From NCBI GenBank assembly GCA_014904845.1, contig MU119273.1, forward strand, positions 164,851 through 228,850: a DNA stretch of 64,000 bases, in the 5' to 3' direction. The first letter of the stretch is position 1, and every line of letters begins with the position of its first letter. The stretch comes from Acephala macrosclerotiorum (taxonomy: Eukaryota > Ascomycota > Leotiomycetes > Helotiales > Mollisiaceae). Of this stretch, positions 44,826 to 57,190 are shown one piece after another. The translations under genes were made by a program, and so were the position numbers. The notes under the pieces were generated by a model that saw only the letters and a list, made by a program, of their open reading frames with translations, was not told the origin of the DNA and made no database searches.

Positions 44826-47800
44826 ATGGAGCAATATGGACGGCGGGAAAGAGCTGCGGACGAACACCAGGCCAGACCCAAAGGCTCAAGGGAGGATCCC
44901 AGCAGTTCACGACACCACAAATACCATAACCCCTCCAACGAGGCCTCGCGGAAGCACAAGGAAGTCCCGACGCCGGAATCGCATCGAGATGGAGCACATG
45001 CGAAGCGACCCAAGGAGACTCCGGTGGGACCATTGAATGGAGACGATGATTACGTTCGTAGATGGCTTGCACAAACGGATAGCCTTACCAATCAAGACCC
45101 CGAACTCCTGAGACGGCGGGAGACAGCGTCCAGTAAGTATTGGCTCTCAACGTTCTTACTCTCGCTGAAGGGGGGTTCCCTCTGCTGACACCATCTAGGG
45201 TATGAGGACGAAGAGAAAACGCATATCACGCATGTCAAGCCCAAATATCGCTTGGACCCACAAGAAACGGAAGAAGCACTGCCTCCAATCAGGAAAAGAA
45301 AGCACGCATCTTCCTCGGATAGTTCCATCCTTGCTGTACCGATAAGGCCGAAGTCGCAACGGGTAGATAGGGGGGAGGAGGAAGCGAGAACACGAAAGAG
45401 CTGGGAAAAGACAAGAGACTCTACATACAAGAAGCAGAGGATAGAGTCATCCGAGTCCAACTCATCAGATCCTTTCACAGACGAGAGTCCGCCAAGGGAA
45501 ACGTTTGAAAAGAGAGCACGGCACAAAACCCGAGAAGACAAGTATGAACCGAAGATAGGATGTGAGAAGACCAAGAGAGATGCCCCCAAACGGAAATCCA
45601 AACGGAAGGAGAAGAAGAGCGACCGCAGGAAGGCTGCCAAGAAGTCTGGTAAGGAATTGATGCAAAATTTCAATTCCAAAAGCATTGGCCAAGAACGATT
45701 GACTGTAAGTGATACTGGGGACAAGGCTAGCTCTTAGTATTAACTTTTTTAGGTTCGACCTACACAAGGCCTTGGCCTTTTCAACAATGGTCGGGCGTCG
45801 TCTCCAGCTCGGCGAAGAGGCTGTAAGTTTGAAGTTCACCGCAATGTGGCTAGGTTGACTGAAGGTCTATAGTGTCTGACCTGGCTTTCTCGGAGATGAA
45901 CTTTCTGCAGCACTCGAATCGCCACCCTCAAGTCGAGCAAAAGCCTAAGGCTAGCTCGAAAGCTCGCGAAAAGGAGAAGCGAAAGGCATCACGAGCACAA
46001 GAGGAAATAACCGAGTTTTTCAGACCAAGTCGGAACCCATTAGAAGAGACTCACCCCAATGAGGATCGAAGAAGAGCCTCTTTCAGCAAGCCTACAGAAA
46101 AGCGTTCTGTCTATGTTAAGCAGGTAGAACAGGAAAATCGACAACAGAGTCACGATGACATTAAATCACTAGAACCGAGGCAGAGGCCGTATGTTGGTTT
46201 GAGGCATTCAGCCTCATCTTCAGAGCGATTATCAACTTATCATTCTGTATCTCCAGCCATCCTCGATCCTCGAAAATATCATGAATCAGCGAGCAGAGCT
46301 TCAGAGAAGGGTACTACTTATGTCTCATGGTCCGAAACGCAATTGTCACCTTCTGCTTCTTCACAACGTCTTACGATTGTCGACCACAGACCAGTCAGTC
46401 CTACGCCCGAGTCAGTATGGAGGTCGATTGAGAATACCGGCATCTTCAGAGATACCGGCATTAAAATGAGTTCTGCGATGGTGCGCCGGAATGAAAGACC
46501 GTCTTCTCGCTTGGACAGGACCAAGACAAGCTCTGCATCAGAGTCAGCTCGCTATAGTCAGGTGAGGAGTTCCACATCGCCTAGAAGGCTATCACCAGAA
46601 GTGGAACACAATCACCGTTTGGACCCTCGGTCCCAGGACGAGAGACCAGCGTCTGCTGCTTCTCGTGGACGAACACGAACTCCTTTAGCAGAGAGTCTAC
46701 AACTTCCTCGTAACCCTGGTGCTGCAGAAAATTTACAGAATCTGCAGGAGATTGGTAATGTGCGAAGACGTACCGTCATCGAATATTTCGATTCCGAACA
46801 TGGATGGCATGAGACCTCGAATCCTCTGGGAAGGTGTAAATCTAGAACAAGTGATCCGCCTCGAGAGTCCGTGAGCACACCCATCGACCGGCAAGAACTC
46901 GCAAAAGCAGCTCGAATTAAGCGACCGTCGACAACGTTACCACTTTCTCGAATTCACGCCGAAGAAAGAGAACCAAAACAGTCTCGCGAACATGCCGACC
47001 AAAGGACCATTGGCATGGCACAATCTGGAGGGCGAGAGCATAAGGCCTCAATGTCCGTAGACAAGATTGTACTTCCACTCGAGAATGAGACAACTGGTGA
47101 CGGCAAACACCATACGAATCTCGAACAAAGTAGAGGGAAAGGAAATGTCTCTCAGCAATTTAACTCAGAGAATAGCGAGGGGTTGGCTTCCAAGTCAGGG
47201 CATGAAACTCAAGAATTTGGCAAAAAATGTGAGAGTCTCGGTCCTCGGACGACGCAACAGGACTCAGCAGTCACTAAAGCCCGGGAGATGAACTTCGTTC
47301 AGAATATTAGCTCTTTGACCTACATGGGACTGCCGCTGAGGGGTTCATGGCATCCTGAAGGGCAGTATCAATCCCCTATTGTGTCGAACCGACAGCCGCA
47401 TTTCCTCCATCAGTTACAACAGGTAGCTCTGAAGCACTTTGATACCATCCCGGAATACACAGCAATCACCCAATACGAGTTATACGACATACCAGAAGAA
47501 GAGGAAGCAGTCCCAATGCAGGAGGGGTGCGAAGATTATGGATACCATGAAGCTAATATCGCCGAAGATCCTGTTGACGGTCACTACTTTTACAATCTCG
47601 AGGATGTGGGTGTTGAAAATATTGACCATGGCAACGTGGATCAACTCGGCATGGAATATTATCCAGCACACGGGATATATGACGAACCAGAAGATTATCA
47701 ACTTCAAAACGGCGGTGGCCAGGAAGAGATATATGAGGATGATGCAATTGTGGAGGATGAATTCATGGAGCAAGGGCTTAAGATGCCATTCCAGCCTGAG

Positions 47801-47860
47801 GAGCAAAAAAGTTATGCCTTCCATGACTTCCGGCAGCATGGTCACATGGAAGAGCTTTAG
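44826..47860 (+). CDS. Large disordered charged protein, function unknown
   Basis: Exons are 44826-45132, 45199-45704, 45753-45822 and 45873-47860; joins keep phase, giving 956 residues. The first ~290 residues are Arg/Lys/Glu/Ser-rich with strong basic clusters (KRKSKRKEKKSDRRKAAKKSG), consistent with a nuclear location. A short patch spanning introns 2 and 3, ERLTVRPTQGLGLFNNGRASSP then RGLSDLAFSEMNFLQ, looks conserved and may be a binding motif. A long Ser/Arg/Pro-rich middle with scattered short hydrophobic motifs follows. The last ~200 residues turn hydrophobic/aromatic (MNFVQNISSLTYMGLPLRGS) and then very acidic (Glu/Asp/Tyr). No enzyme domain is recognised. The start is the first ATG of the open frame. 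Confidence 0.72.
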
Positions 47861-47975
47861 CGAAATCATAGGCAGTATTGAGGATACTTAGCTGAATCGT
47901 CAATCATGTATTTGTACTCATATCCCTATATACATAGCCATTGATATATCACACCTTAGCTCATTTTATTTCCTC

Positions 47976-49022
47976 TCACTCCGGCTCCTGATCTTTCCAT
48001 TTCTCCCTCACACCCTCAACATCAAACCCACACAATTCCGCCCTCCTAACCACCGCCCTCGCCTTCCCTACCACAGGCTTATCGATCATCTTCCCCTCCA
48101 ACGTCCACGCCCCCCTCCCCCTACTCTCAGCCTTCTCATCCCCAACCACCACCCTAACCGCCCACTCCACCTCCTCTTCCCCGGGCCCAAAAGTCCGTTG
48201 CACAATCTCCACTTGACTAGGATGAATACATTGTTTCCCATTAAACCCCAGCCCCTTTCCCCCCTTACATTCTTCTTCTAAAGTAGCAAGCCCTTGGGGA
48301 CCGCGAAAGGAAGTACAAACTAGATCGATTGTGCTTCCGAGGTTGAAAGCGCGAGCGGCGGTTACGATGGCGGAGCGGGCGTAGAGGAATTCGGAGAGGG
48401 AGGGGGTGCGGGTCAAGGAGAGGTCGAGGGCGAAGTCTTCGGCTGCGAATATCAATCCGTCGAGAAAGGGCGATGCTTTGCATATTTCGCTCACATTCGT
48501 GATGGACTCGGCGGACTCGATCAGGGCGATTATTTTGACGGGATTCCCTCTCCCGCCCGCGGAATGCCGTTCTGGTAATTGGTGCCGCAAAACGTCGGTT
48601 ACGAAATGTAGATCGCTCGCTTTGTTTACTTTCGGGATAACTAAGGCGTCGAGGTTTGGGGCTTTTAATATGGTGGTGAGATCATCGAGTGCGAGGCCGG
48701 AAGAGATGTCGTTTATTCGTACGCTGATTTCGCGGATAGAGGAGGAGGGGGGACGGGTGCCGGAGAGGTGGGTTAAGAGGGATTGCCGGGCGGGAGCTTT
48801 GAGGTGTGGGGCTACGGAGTCTTCGAGGTCGTAGGATATGGTGTCAAGGGGGAAGGGAAGGGTGAGTGATTTTTGGAGGAACTTGGGGGAGCTGGAGGGT
48901 ACTGTTTGGTGGTCTGTTAGCTTTTGTGCTTGTGAATAAAGAGGAGGATGGCGGGGAGGAAAGGAGAGGAGCGGACCATAGAGCAGTGCTCTGCGCAGCG
49001 TGGAAGCTGCTTTGATTGACAT
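47976..49022 (-). CDS. CitE/CLYBL-like lyase, probably mitochondrial
   Basis: Member of the HpcH/HpaI-CitE family that cleaves or forms C-C bonds in acyl-CoA thioesters such as citramalyl-CoA or malyl-CoA. The likely exons are 48977-49022 and 47976-48901, giving 323 residues. The N-terminus (MSIKAASTLRRALLY) is basic, as for mitochondrial import. TISYDLEDSVAPHLK, ISVRIND, ALIESAESITN, LIFAAEDFALDL (metal-binding Glu/Asp) and GFNGKQCIHPSQV are the family motifs in order. The 75-bp intron (48902-48976) is a multiple of three with no stop; without splicing it would insert 25 residues between RRALLY and VPSSSPKFLQKS, the place where the family has an uninterrupted LYVPGSSP-like strand. The donor GTCCGC is unusual; GCTAACAG is a good branch site. 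Confidence 0.87.
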   Translation of the reverse strand: MSIKAASTLRRALLYGPLLSFPPRHPPLYSQAQKLTDHQTVPSSSPKFLQKSLTLPFPLDTISYDLEDSVAPHLKAPARQSLLTHLSGTRPPSSSIREISVRINDISSGLALDDLTTILKAPNLDALVIPKVNKASDLHFVTDVLRHQLPERHSAGGRGNPVKIIALIESAESITNVSEICKASPFLDGLIFAAEDFALDLSLTRTPSLSEFLYARSAIVTAARAFNLGSTIDLVCTSFRGPQGLATLEEECKGGKGLGFNGKQCIHPSQVEIVQRTFGPGEEEVEWAVRVVVGDEKAESRGRGAWTLEGKMIDKPVVGKARAVVRRAELCGFDVEGVREKWKDQEPE

Positions 49023-49302
49023 TTCGGGTGTGACTTAAGACTTAATTGTCGGTACTCATTTGAGAGAGTTTGGCGGTCACATTGTTGATGTTGACTTGGG
49101 ACATTGAGTTCACCCCGCCCTCGTCGGGAATAAGCCCAAGCTCCCCTTAAGCTCGGCTCGGCAAGGCTATGCTGCAGCCTTACACACTAGCGCAACAGGG
49201 ATATCGTGACCCACTTGTTCTGGTGACGGCTGGCTTCAACACGCGGCTTCGAAGTTCAACATCAGCATTTCAAGCACAGCAACAGCGCACAAGCTTGAAA
49301 CG

Positions 49303-50106
49303 ATGGACGGACAACAGCAGGGTAATTTGAGTTGGAGACTTAGTTCGCATCCTATTACACTGTTGTGTTTTCTGGGTTTCCGGATCTGTGAGTAGAGGGT
49401 TGCGTGTCCAGAAGGGAGAGAGGCGCTGATGCGAGAATAGCTTCATTACTGGTGTATCTTTTCGGACTTCTGTTTACTTCGAACTTGTACGTCTTATTCC
49501 ATCATCTTTACCCCCTCCTAAGCTTTCCAGAGCTCTTACTGATATGTCTGGAAAAATAGCGTCCTGATATTCATCATCACAATCCTCCTCCTCGCAGCCG
49601 ATTTCTACTACCTCAAAAACATCGCCGGACGTCGCCTCGTAGGACTCAGATGGTGGAACGAAGTTAACCCCGAAAATGGAGAGAGTCACTGGGTGTTCGA
49701 GAGCTCGGATCCAAGTGTGAAGGTTATTAATGCGACGGATTCGAGGTTCTTTTGGATTGCGCTATACTCGCAGCCGTTGTTGTGGGTTGTGCTAGCGGTG
49801 TTGGCGATCTTTAGATTTGAGTTTATTTGGTTGACACTTGTTGGTATGTTGATTCTCTTCTAATTGTGGAGAGGTTGGATTTGAGGAAATGAAAGGAGGG
49901 ATAGTACAGGAGGTGTGGGAGCATGAAGTGGATCGTGCTAATGGATAGCAGTCATCGCGCTCAGCTTGACGGTTACGAATACGCTTGCCTTCTCGAGATG
50001 CGACAAATTTGGTCAAGCGTCGAACTTTGCAGGAGGTGCGTTGAGCTCGGGTGGGATTGCAACAAATGTTGCAAGCAGTATGGTTGGGAGGTTCTTTTCG
50101 AGGTGA
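49303..50106 (+). CDS. TVP23: Golgi membrane protein Tvp23
   Basis: Small four-helix membrane protein of late Golgi vesicles. Exons are 49303-49387, 49441-49486 (46 bp), 49560-49843 and 49949-50106; all phases agree, giving 190 residues, the family's usual size. Membrane segments: [44 protein letters not shown], and [18 protein letters not shown]. The conserved loop [16 protein letters not shown] and the C-terminal [13 protein letters not shown] and [15 protein letters not shown] are Tvp23 hallmarks. The promoter is shared with the divergent CitE-like gene 280 bases away. Confidence 0.9.
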
Positions 50107-51105
50107 GGATGAAGCCAAGCGAAGGGCTTAACGACGGAGAGACTGTATATGATACCATGGTTTCTATGGAGTCTGCGAGGATTCTAGGCGCAAGTTGCAG
50201 CGATCAGTTCCGCTGGGAAGGTGGCTCTGCGTGTAAGAGTAAGGGACATTTGGAGGCAAATTTTCAATCCAGCATGAGCTCCTGCTTGTTTCAACTGTTT
50301 TTGTTCTTGCTTGTGTGTTCTCTATCCCAAACATATCCATTTACGGATCTGTTATCCTCCAATTTAGTCGATTCTATCACAAGTCAAAGGTTAAGCTCTT
50401 GCAGTTGTCTCATACGTCAAGTTTCGGAATTTGCGCTGAGGACTAGGCACCATTATTTGGAGGTAATTAGTCCAACTTCTACTTTTGATAAGTACTAACT
50501 AAATCTAGAGCTGAATCTCGAGGCCACCTCCTTTGTAAATTAAAGGCTATTTGGAGTTATATCGCTGCCAACGTAGCTGAAACAAAGGCTAGCAGATTTA
50601 GAAGATCTTAAATTGATTTAGGACATTGATACGTCGTAGGCTCCTGTCTAACTAGGAACCTGACAACCAACCCATCTCTGCTATAGGTTGTAGATAGGGA
50701 CACTGCGACTGAGTATCCTGCTAAATCTAATATCGAACATACAACTATTGCTTCTATCAAATTTGAAGCTAGTCATTCGAATCTGCTTCCCTGTGTATTG
50801 ACTCGAAGACTTCCAAACCTTTTCAACGAGCCTTCCTTGTTGTGGCAGTAGTGCATTTGAGCCAATTTTCTCACAAGGCAAGTGTCGAACACTGCGCCTG
50901 AACCAGCATTTGCCACGCTGCGTGGCTTAGTCGGTATTTCGAGCCACAAGATGGAACAAGGCTGCTCTTCAACATATCTATCGCAACATGACCACGAGGA
51001 AGCTTTTCGACGGCGCCAAAGATAACATCAAATCAGATTAAGTAGTGTAGACTTATCGTGCTCTCTCCGATAGTCTTTCAAATCTGCTCACCTTCCAGAT
51101 CAGCC
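50107..51105. other. AT-richer spacer
   Basis: About 1 kb before the ankyrin pseudogene. The part 50480-50680 is AT-rich with many TAA/TTA/CTA words, as in mutated repeats, but no element is recognisable. No gene was seen. Confidence 0.35.
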
Positions 51106-53170
51106 ATGAGTCTCGGCTACAGCGTTGGCGACTTCATCGCTGTCTGTCAGTTAGCCTGGTCCGTCTACAAATCTTGCAAAGAGGCTCCAGAGAGCTTTGC
51201 GAACATTTCAGTGGAGGTTTTGTCTCTACACGCAGTGTTGAAAGAAGTAGAAGAACTTCTTGCAGATCAACCTCTCTCAGCCTCAAAACAGAACAGCCTT
51301 GCCACAATCACGAGCGGCTGTCAAGATGTGCTTCGAGATCTTCAAGCTTTGACGAAGAAGTATGAGAGCCTTGGTTCGAAGAGCAAGAGGACGTGGGATA
51401 GAATGAGATGGGGTTCTAGTGACATCGCTGAGTTGAGGCAACGGCTCACGTCAAATACCATGCTGTTGACAGCATTCATGAGGTACGTAGTTTCTTCTTG
51501 TCTTTGTCCAGTTTTACCATGGGGCTTTCAAGCTGAATTTTAAACTCCAAGTACAATCCAAATCGTGGTCGAGAGAAAACTGGACGCTCTCATCCAAGAA
51601 TATCAAGATGGGAGGCGCGACGCGTCAGTCATCTCTGTTGCTACTCTTGAGTCTTTGACACTTGATGATAAACGTATGTGGCGCGAGATTCGAAAGGAAC
51701 TTGAGGGCATTGGCATCTCTGTTGCTGCATTTGACGCGAACAAGGCCTTTATTCTGGAATGGTTTCAGAAAGCCGTTGAAACAGGTGCCTTTGAAGAGCA
51801 GGGGCTTGTTGGCAATCCGAACTCGGCATCGTCTGGAACTGATTCTCGTCCCTCCTTGCGAAGTCCCAAAGAGTTAATCGACGCTGTTGAAGGAACAGTG
51901 CTGGGCAACGGCCCCGAAAGTCTCAACAGTGCACTTGATCAAACCTTCGAAGCAGCTCACACTATACAACAAGAAGAAAAGACTTCCATACCTGAAGCAG
52001 CTGTCGCGCAAGTCTATACAGCTGGCGATATGCGAGCTCTTTCAACTAGTTTAACTAAATCTAAACGAGCTAGACTATATGTATCTGGCACATCGAATGT
52101 GACATATAGTCAGAGTTCAGAATTAGAGAACTACCAGCGGTATGCAGATGACTTGGACGACTTCCCAGAACCCGATGATCAATCATATTATTACCAAGGA
52201 GGGGCCATCCCTAGTGATGGAGAGCAGTCCGTCTCTCACAGCAATATCAATACGAAGCCGGCACCGACCTCAACCCGTCTTCCTCAAATAAATATACCAA
52301 AGATTATGTCATACATGGCACGATTACTCAAATTCAAGAGAGAGGAGCGGACGTCAATGTTAGACCAGGCTATGGAGAGCACGATACAGCCTTGATTCAA
52401 ATGTCCAAACGAGGCTCTAGATCTATGGTCACGTTCCTGTTGGAAAAAGGAGCAGACATCAACGCGCGGCCCGAATGGAGGTCCGCTCTCTATGCAGTAG
52501 TTGAATAGGGGGATATATCGATGGTTGAATTACTATGCGAGCGTGGAGCTGATCCTCAGATCAGTAGTAAATTAACTACACCATTGTCCCCAGCCTTATC
52601 TTACGCTGTAGACTTCTCAACTTCAAAACCGAAGAGCCTAGAAATAGCCAAGGTTCTTATGGGAAAGGGTACCACGACGAGCAAGTTAGAAATCTCCGAC
52701 TGTTTGTGCCGCGCTGTTGAAAATCCGACTGCAACGAACAGATTGGCAATGTTTTATTCCTTTTAGATCAGGGAGCGGACATCAGCTACGAGTCCTACGA
52801 GAGAACGACTCCTTTGCATATAGTCGCAAAGCTACCTGACTACCGTTTCCGACTGGAACATCGAGAAGCAGATTACGAAAAGGCAAACACGAAGCTCAGA
52901 AGACTTAGAATACTCGTCAAGGAGCACCCTGAGCTGGAGAAACAAGATGCTCATGGCTTTACAGCGTTAGATTATGCTGTATCGGGCGAGACACCTACAG
53001 CTGCTGCGCTATTGCTCCGGCACGGGGCAGTGGGAAACTATAAGATGTTTAGCAGAAATCTCTTTAAACCAAATGAGCAGGAGGGACAGTTGACAAACGA
53101 AAGTGTCCAAAATTTGTATGAGGTATTTCCTGGGGCTACCTCCGCTTTACACCAAGTAGTGATGCGATGA
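51106..53170 (+). pseudogene. Ankyrin-repeat STAND-type protein, broken
   Basis: Exon 1 is 51106-51482; after a 69-bp intron the second exon begins at 51552. The N-domain reads MSLGYSVGDFIAVCQLAWSV, NISVEVLSLHAVLKEVEELL and IVVERKLDALIQEYQDG, a helical domain found in fungal ankyrin and STAND proteins. Ankyrin repeats follow in other frames: ITQIQERGADVNVRPGYGE and LLEKGADINAR (from about 52300), LLCERGADPQI, LFLLDQGADISYESYERTTP (from about 52748) and HGFTALDYAVSGETPTAAALL. Breaks: a frame change at about 52130-52310 (an unrecognised intron is possible), TAG at 52506-52508 and a second frame change near 52745. The last part stays open to 53170. The original product likely had about five to six repeats. 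Confidence 0.75.
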
Positions 53171-53668
53171 AGAGTTTGATGGATGGAGTCGTATGAAGTT
53201 TGCTTTTCTCACCACCTATTGAGGGAGACACGGTAAGTGGTAACAGGGCTAGAGATTTCACCGACATATATGTTCGGTGTCAAAATATCCTCGGTATCAT
53301 CAATCGTATGTCCGAACTACTTTCGAACAAAGTAACCTGAACTGTGGAAGAACAACTCGAGATTAGACGCTTCGCTTGAAAGCTATCTCAGGCACATTAT
53401 GCATTTCCCAGATGTTGTTCGTGGTACCATCTTCTCCCAAAAACAGGCCATTTTGTTAGGTAGAGAAGAGCGAAGTCTTGCATGCCAGAAATGGGGCATG
53501 CAGCTCACGATTCGGTGAGTGCATTTGGCCCTGGCGAGCAGCCCGCCTGGGTAAGCTGAAGATCTCCAGCGACCAAACTTCATAAATCAAGCAACTAGGG
53601 CATTGTGGTGCTTCATTCCATTATCTTTCCAGACATCCAACTTCCAGCGCCCCGGAAAGTCTTGCTAA
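53171..53668. other. Spacer between two pseudogenes
   Basis: About 500 bases with no conserved frame recognised. Confidence 0.35.
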
Positions 53669-56104
53669 ATGACATCCACAAAGTATTCCTAGACCGCTCT
53701 TCCTACCACAGACCGATCCATTCGACTCGTGTTTTTGAAATCGGGTGCCTTTGAGGATGATTTCGAACTTGAAATAAGCCAGTACGCTTTGGACAATGCT
53801 CCCCCTACGAGGGACTTTCCTACGCATGGGGTGAAGCTACGTTCTCCAGCCAAGGAAAATGAAAGACCCCATGACTCCTACTTCACCAGCCCTTGATACT
53901 GCCTTGCGCTATCTTGGATTCAAATATGAGGATAGAGTGATGTGGATCGATCCCATATATATTGACAAAATTGATTTGGATGAACGGAGCTCCCAGGTCA
54001 GTTTATGGGCGATATCTATGCGCACGCGAACCGAACCATGGTTTAGATTGGACCAGCTGAAGGACAGAGCGAGAGGGTGATGCGATTTTGAAGGATATGG
54101 GGAGGACGAAAGCTTTCATCAAGAGAAAGCAAAGGAGAGCTTGGTCGTCGTATGGGACGACACTTGAGAGTGGGCTAAATTCTGAAGATGAGGAGTGGAT
54201 CGTTCAAGCGGATGTAAAAGATTTGAGGGAGCATGAAGAACGTGCCGAGGAGCGGCGCCTAATGGAATTGCAAAAGTCTGTAGTAGCTCAGACATTGAAA
54301 GATACTCCTGAAGAGGGAAATACGATGATAGAATCGGGATCATCAATGATCGAAAGTGGGCCGGGTTCAAAACATGAAGAGCAGGTCGGTGAAGCGGATG
54401 GCAAGGACTTGTCGGATCAACAGGACGGGGCTGTGGAGGAATCGGGAGTCCCCTCGGTAGCCTGAGCGGAGAAGAAGCTAGCAACGATAGAAGGATCTGA
54501 TGCAGTGGTAGAATCACGTAGTTGGGAAGATAGTGGGGAAGGTGCAAAGCAATCTTTGTCACTCGTGACTGTGAGTGAAGATGAAACAACTTTAGAGGCA
54601 TTCAAGACAGCAATGGAAGCAGATACAAATATCGAGGAGGGCGCAGAGACTGAGAAGGAAGGAGGAGTCTGGGATGAATTAGACATCGAGGAAAAGATGG
54701 ATATTCACAAGGAGACAGGAACCGAAGAGACAGCATGTGAGAGACGGGCCATAACTAAGGAGACGGAACTCGAACGAGAGACAGACAGTGGGCCAGCATC
54801 ATACAACGCCTCCGATAACGAATATACCGACGAGCAAGGTAGTGTACCTAGCGAAGATACCGATCTCGGGATGTTTGGCGGCGGGGGTGACTTGCCACCA
54901 AACGTGCCTCTCATGTTATTACTAGACTCCCACGCTGGGGCAACGATGGGAGGCTCTGGATGAACTCCTCTGCCGTCCGTGGTTCTCTCGCACTCGGGTA
55001 GTCCAAGAGGCCTGGAAGGCGAATGATGCGATACTTCAATGTGGAGTGACGACATTGAGATGGAAGACCTTCAGGCATGCAATGTCTTACGAAGAAGCCC
55101 GGGATGATATGGGTATTAACATCAGAGATCCGGTCAGAATCAAGATGTGATCCGATTTGAAAAGTTGCTACAGTCTTGCCATTCACATCTCTAACAGACG
55201 CCTGCTAGGAGGTAAGATGTCGGATCTGTTTTGGAATACGTGAGATCGCGAGACCACTGAACGTCAGAACAAAGTATTTGCACTTGCTAGTCTCGTTGGA
55301 ATCCATGACGATGCACAAGTTAAGGTCGGCTACTCCAAAAATATGCAATTTGTCATCAAGGAAGCGGCATCAGCTACCATTAAGAGCGAAAAAAAAACAT
55401 GGACATCTTACTAGCAGCATGTGGGCTTGTACGATATGACGGTCTTCTATCCTTGGTTCCCGATTGGCGCAGAAAGGCCAACAACGAGCGTGCAAGTCTT
55501 TTTGTGAACCGCAAGAGGGCGTACATTATGTATACAAACGGCGCTTTGGATGAGGAGATCCTCATGGTAGCCATGGATACAAGGCATCTGGGGGCACTAA
55601 AGCTATCTTCAGTTTTGACAAAAGCCTTAACTTCTTGCGAGCTTCTTGCAAATCATCGATACGATCGTGCAAGTCGACGAGATCCATGTTGACAAAGTGA
55701 ACACGGAGATTCATTCCAGTGCCTTCAACTTGGCTAGAAAACACTGGGTTGGCAGCATTCCTTCTGACAAAAACATCGAAGCAAAAGTTTATGACACTCT
55801 GCTTGCAGGCTATGGCAAGAGTGAGGATCATTTCGAGGAGATTTTGCTGAGCGTCATGACACATCGACGTTTTTTCATCACCAAAAATGGATATCTGGGA
55901 GTGGGGCCAGCTAACACTCGCGAGGGCAATATCATCGGCATCATTGCTGGGTGCAATTTCCCCCTCATTTTTTGTAATAAGGAAGACCATCACCTCCTAG
56001 TTAGAGAAGCATATCATCCGTCTACTGAGCATTCCCTCGCAAGATTGCTGCTGGCGAAATATAATGCGGAAATATATGAGAGGAGAGGTACTCAAGCAAG
56101 ATGA
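53669..56104 (+). pseudogene. HET-domain (heterokaryon incompatibility) gene, heavily broken
   Basis: HET proteins execute cell death or growth arrest when unlike fungal individuals fuse. The pieces line up in order. From an ATG at 53669: SIRLVFLKSGAFEDDFELE, then after a frame change at a C5 run (53801-53805) YEGLSYAWGEA, then DTALRYLGF and VMWIDPIYIDKIDLDERSSQV, then QFMGDIYAHANRTMV with TAG (54044-54046) where relatives have Trp, followed by IGPAEG. A long Glu-rich insert (54088-54928, one TGA at 54463-54465) intervenes before RWEALDELLCRPWFSRTRVVQEAW (about 54943-55014). The far C-terminus THRRFFITKNGYLGVGP through VREAYHP is readable at 55859-56034 and ends at 56104. There are at least four frame changes and several stops, including TAG at 53690-53692. 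The gene is certainly non-functional as written. Confidence 0.8.
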
Positions 56105-57190
56105 CAAGCTATGGCAAGAGATTGAGTTACATTGATAAGTTTGAATAAATTAGTAATTGTCGACTTGAGGAACGAGTATCCAGACTAGTGTCAACGAGAG
56201 CCGGAAAAAGTGAGAATTTTGCTATCAAATAGTGGCTTATCATCTATCTGAGTACTATCTCGTGGCAGTGAGTAGCTCATACGAACAATATATGAATAAC
56301 TTGGTTGAAGGATCTACCTTTCGTTCCTCAATCTTGAAACGTGTAAAGTGAACATATAATAACGAAAGCAAATATACTGCCTTGTAGCGTTATATAAGTC
56401 TGATTAAAAGCATACGACTTATATTTACACCTAGCTTTCAAAACAAAGCACGACCTGCTGGAATCCTGAACATTGAAAGCAGGTTCAATACAACGAGAAA
56501 TCTAATGAACAGGTGTATATACATGCACTTCTTTCCACGGGAAACGAATAAACGCGGCACTTGAACAATGTAATCCCCAACCCTCACACATGCGGCTGCC
56601 CTCATCGTCGGCGGCTGCCTGGTTGCTGCTCAAACCTTCACTTGATGTAGATATCATAAAGATGATACCTGTCAAAGCGGTACGGCAAATGGCGACTATC
56701 AACCAAATACTTGCTGTCAGCAATCCATACTTTGTCATCACATAATAAAACATCTGTGTGGAAAAGCAAAGCACGATGCTTGAACGCTTCTTGACAGCAA
56801 AAACAAGCCGGAAGCCCATAGCAAACACTGCCTCAGATGCTGCACTATAGCGATTCCCTCAGCATGAGCTGTTTGCCTTCTCCTGGGCTGCAACCACGAC
56901 ATCAATACCAAAGCAACACCAAGAGGAGCATCTTTGTAACGAGTATGGCCTGTACTCTTCCCCGATTTATCAATTTCCAAAAGGACACTGGTGAGGAAGC
57001 GAGCAAGGGGGCGAACAATCCACGTGCAAGTCGTGTATTCACTTGAGGACTTATGCATGCCAAGAAGTCGTATGCTGAAATGATGCCGTGGGTCAAGGGA
57101 AGTTGTATTGCTGGGCCGTTGCCATTCACTTGATGGATCTGGCAAACTCTGCTTTCATTGTCCGTTTCAGGAATATGAAGGTATTCCCAT
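56105..57190. other. Gene-poor region
   Basis: About 1.1 kb. On the minus strand, pieces of hydrophobic frames (for example LLTASIWLIVAICRTALTGIIFM at 56645-56720, and ARGLFAPLLASSPVSFWKLI) suggest a decayed membrane protein, but I cannot join them into a gene or name a family. Confidence 0.3.
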
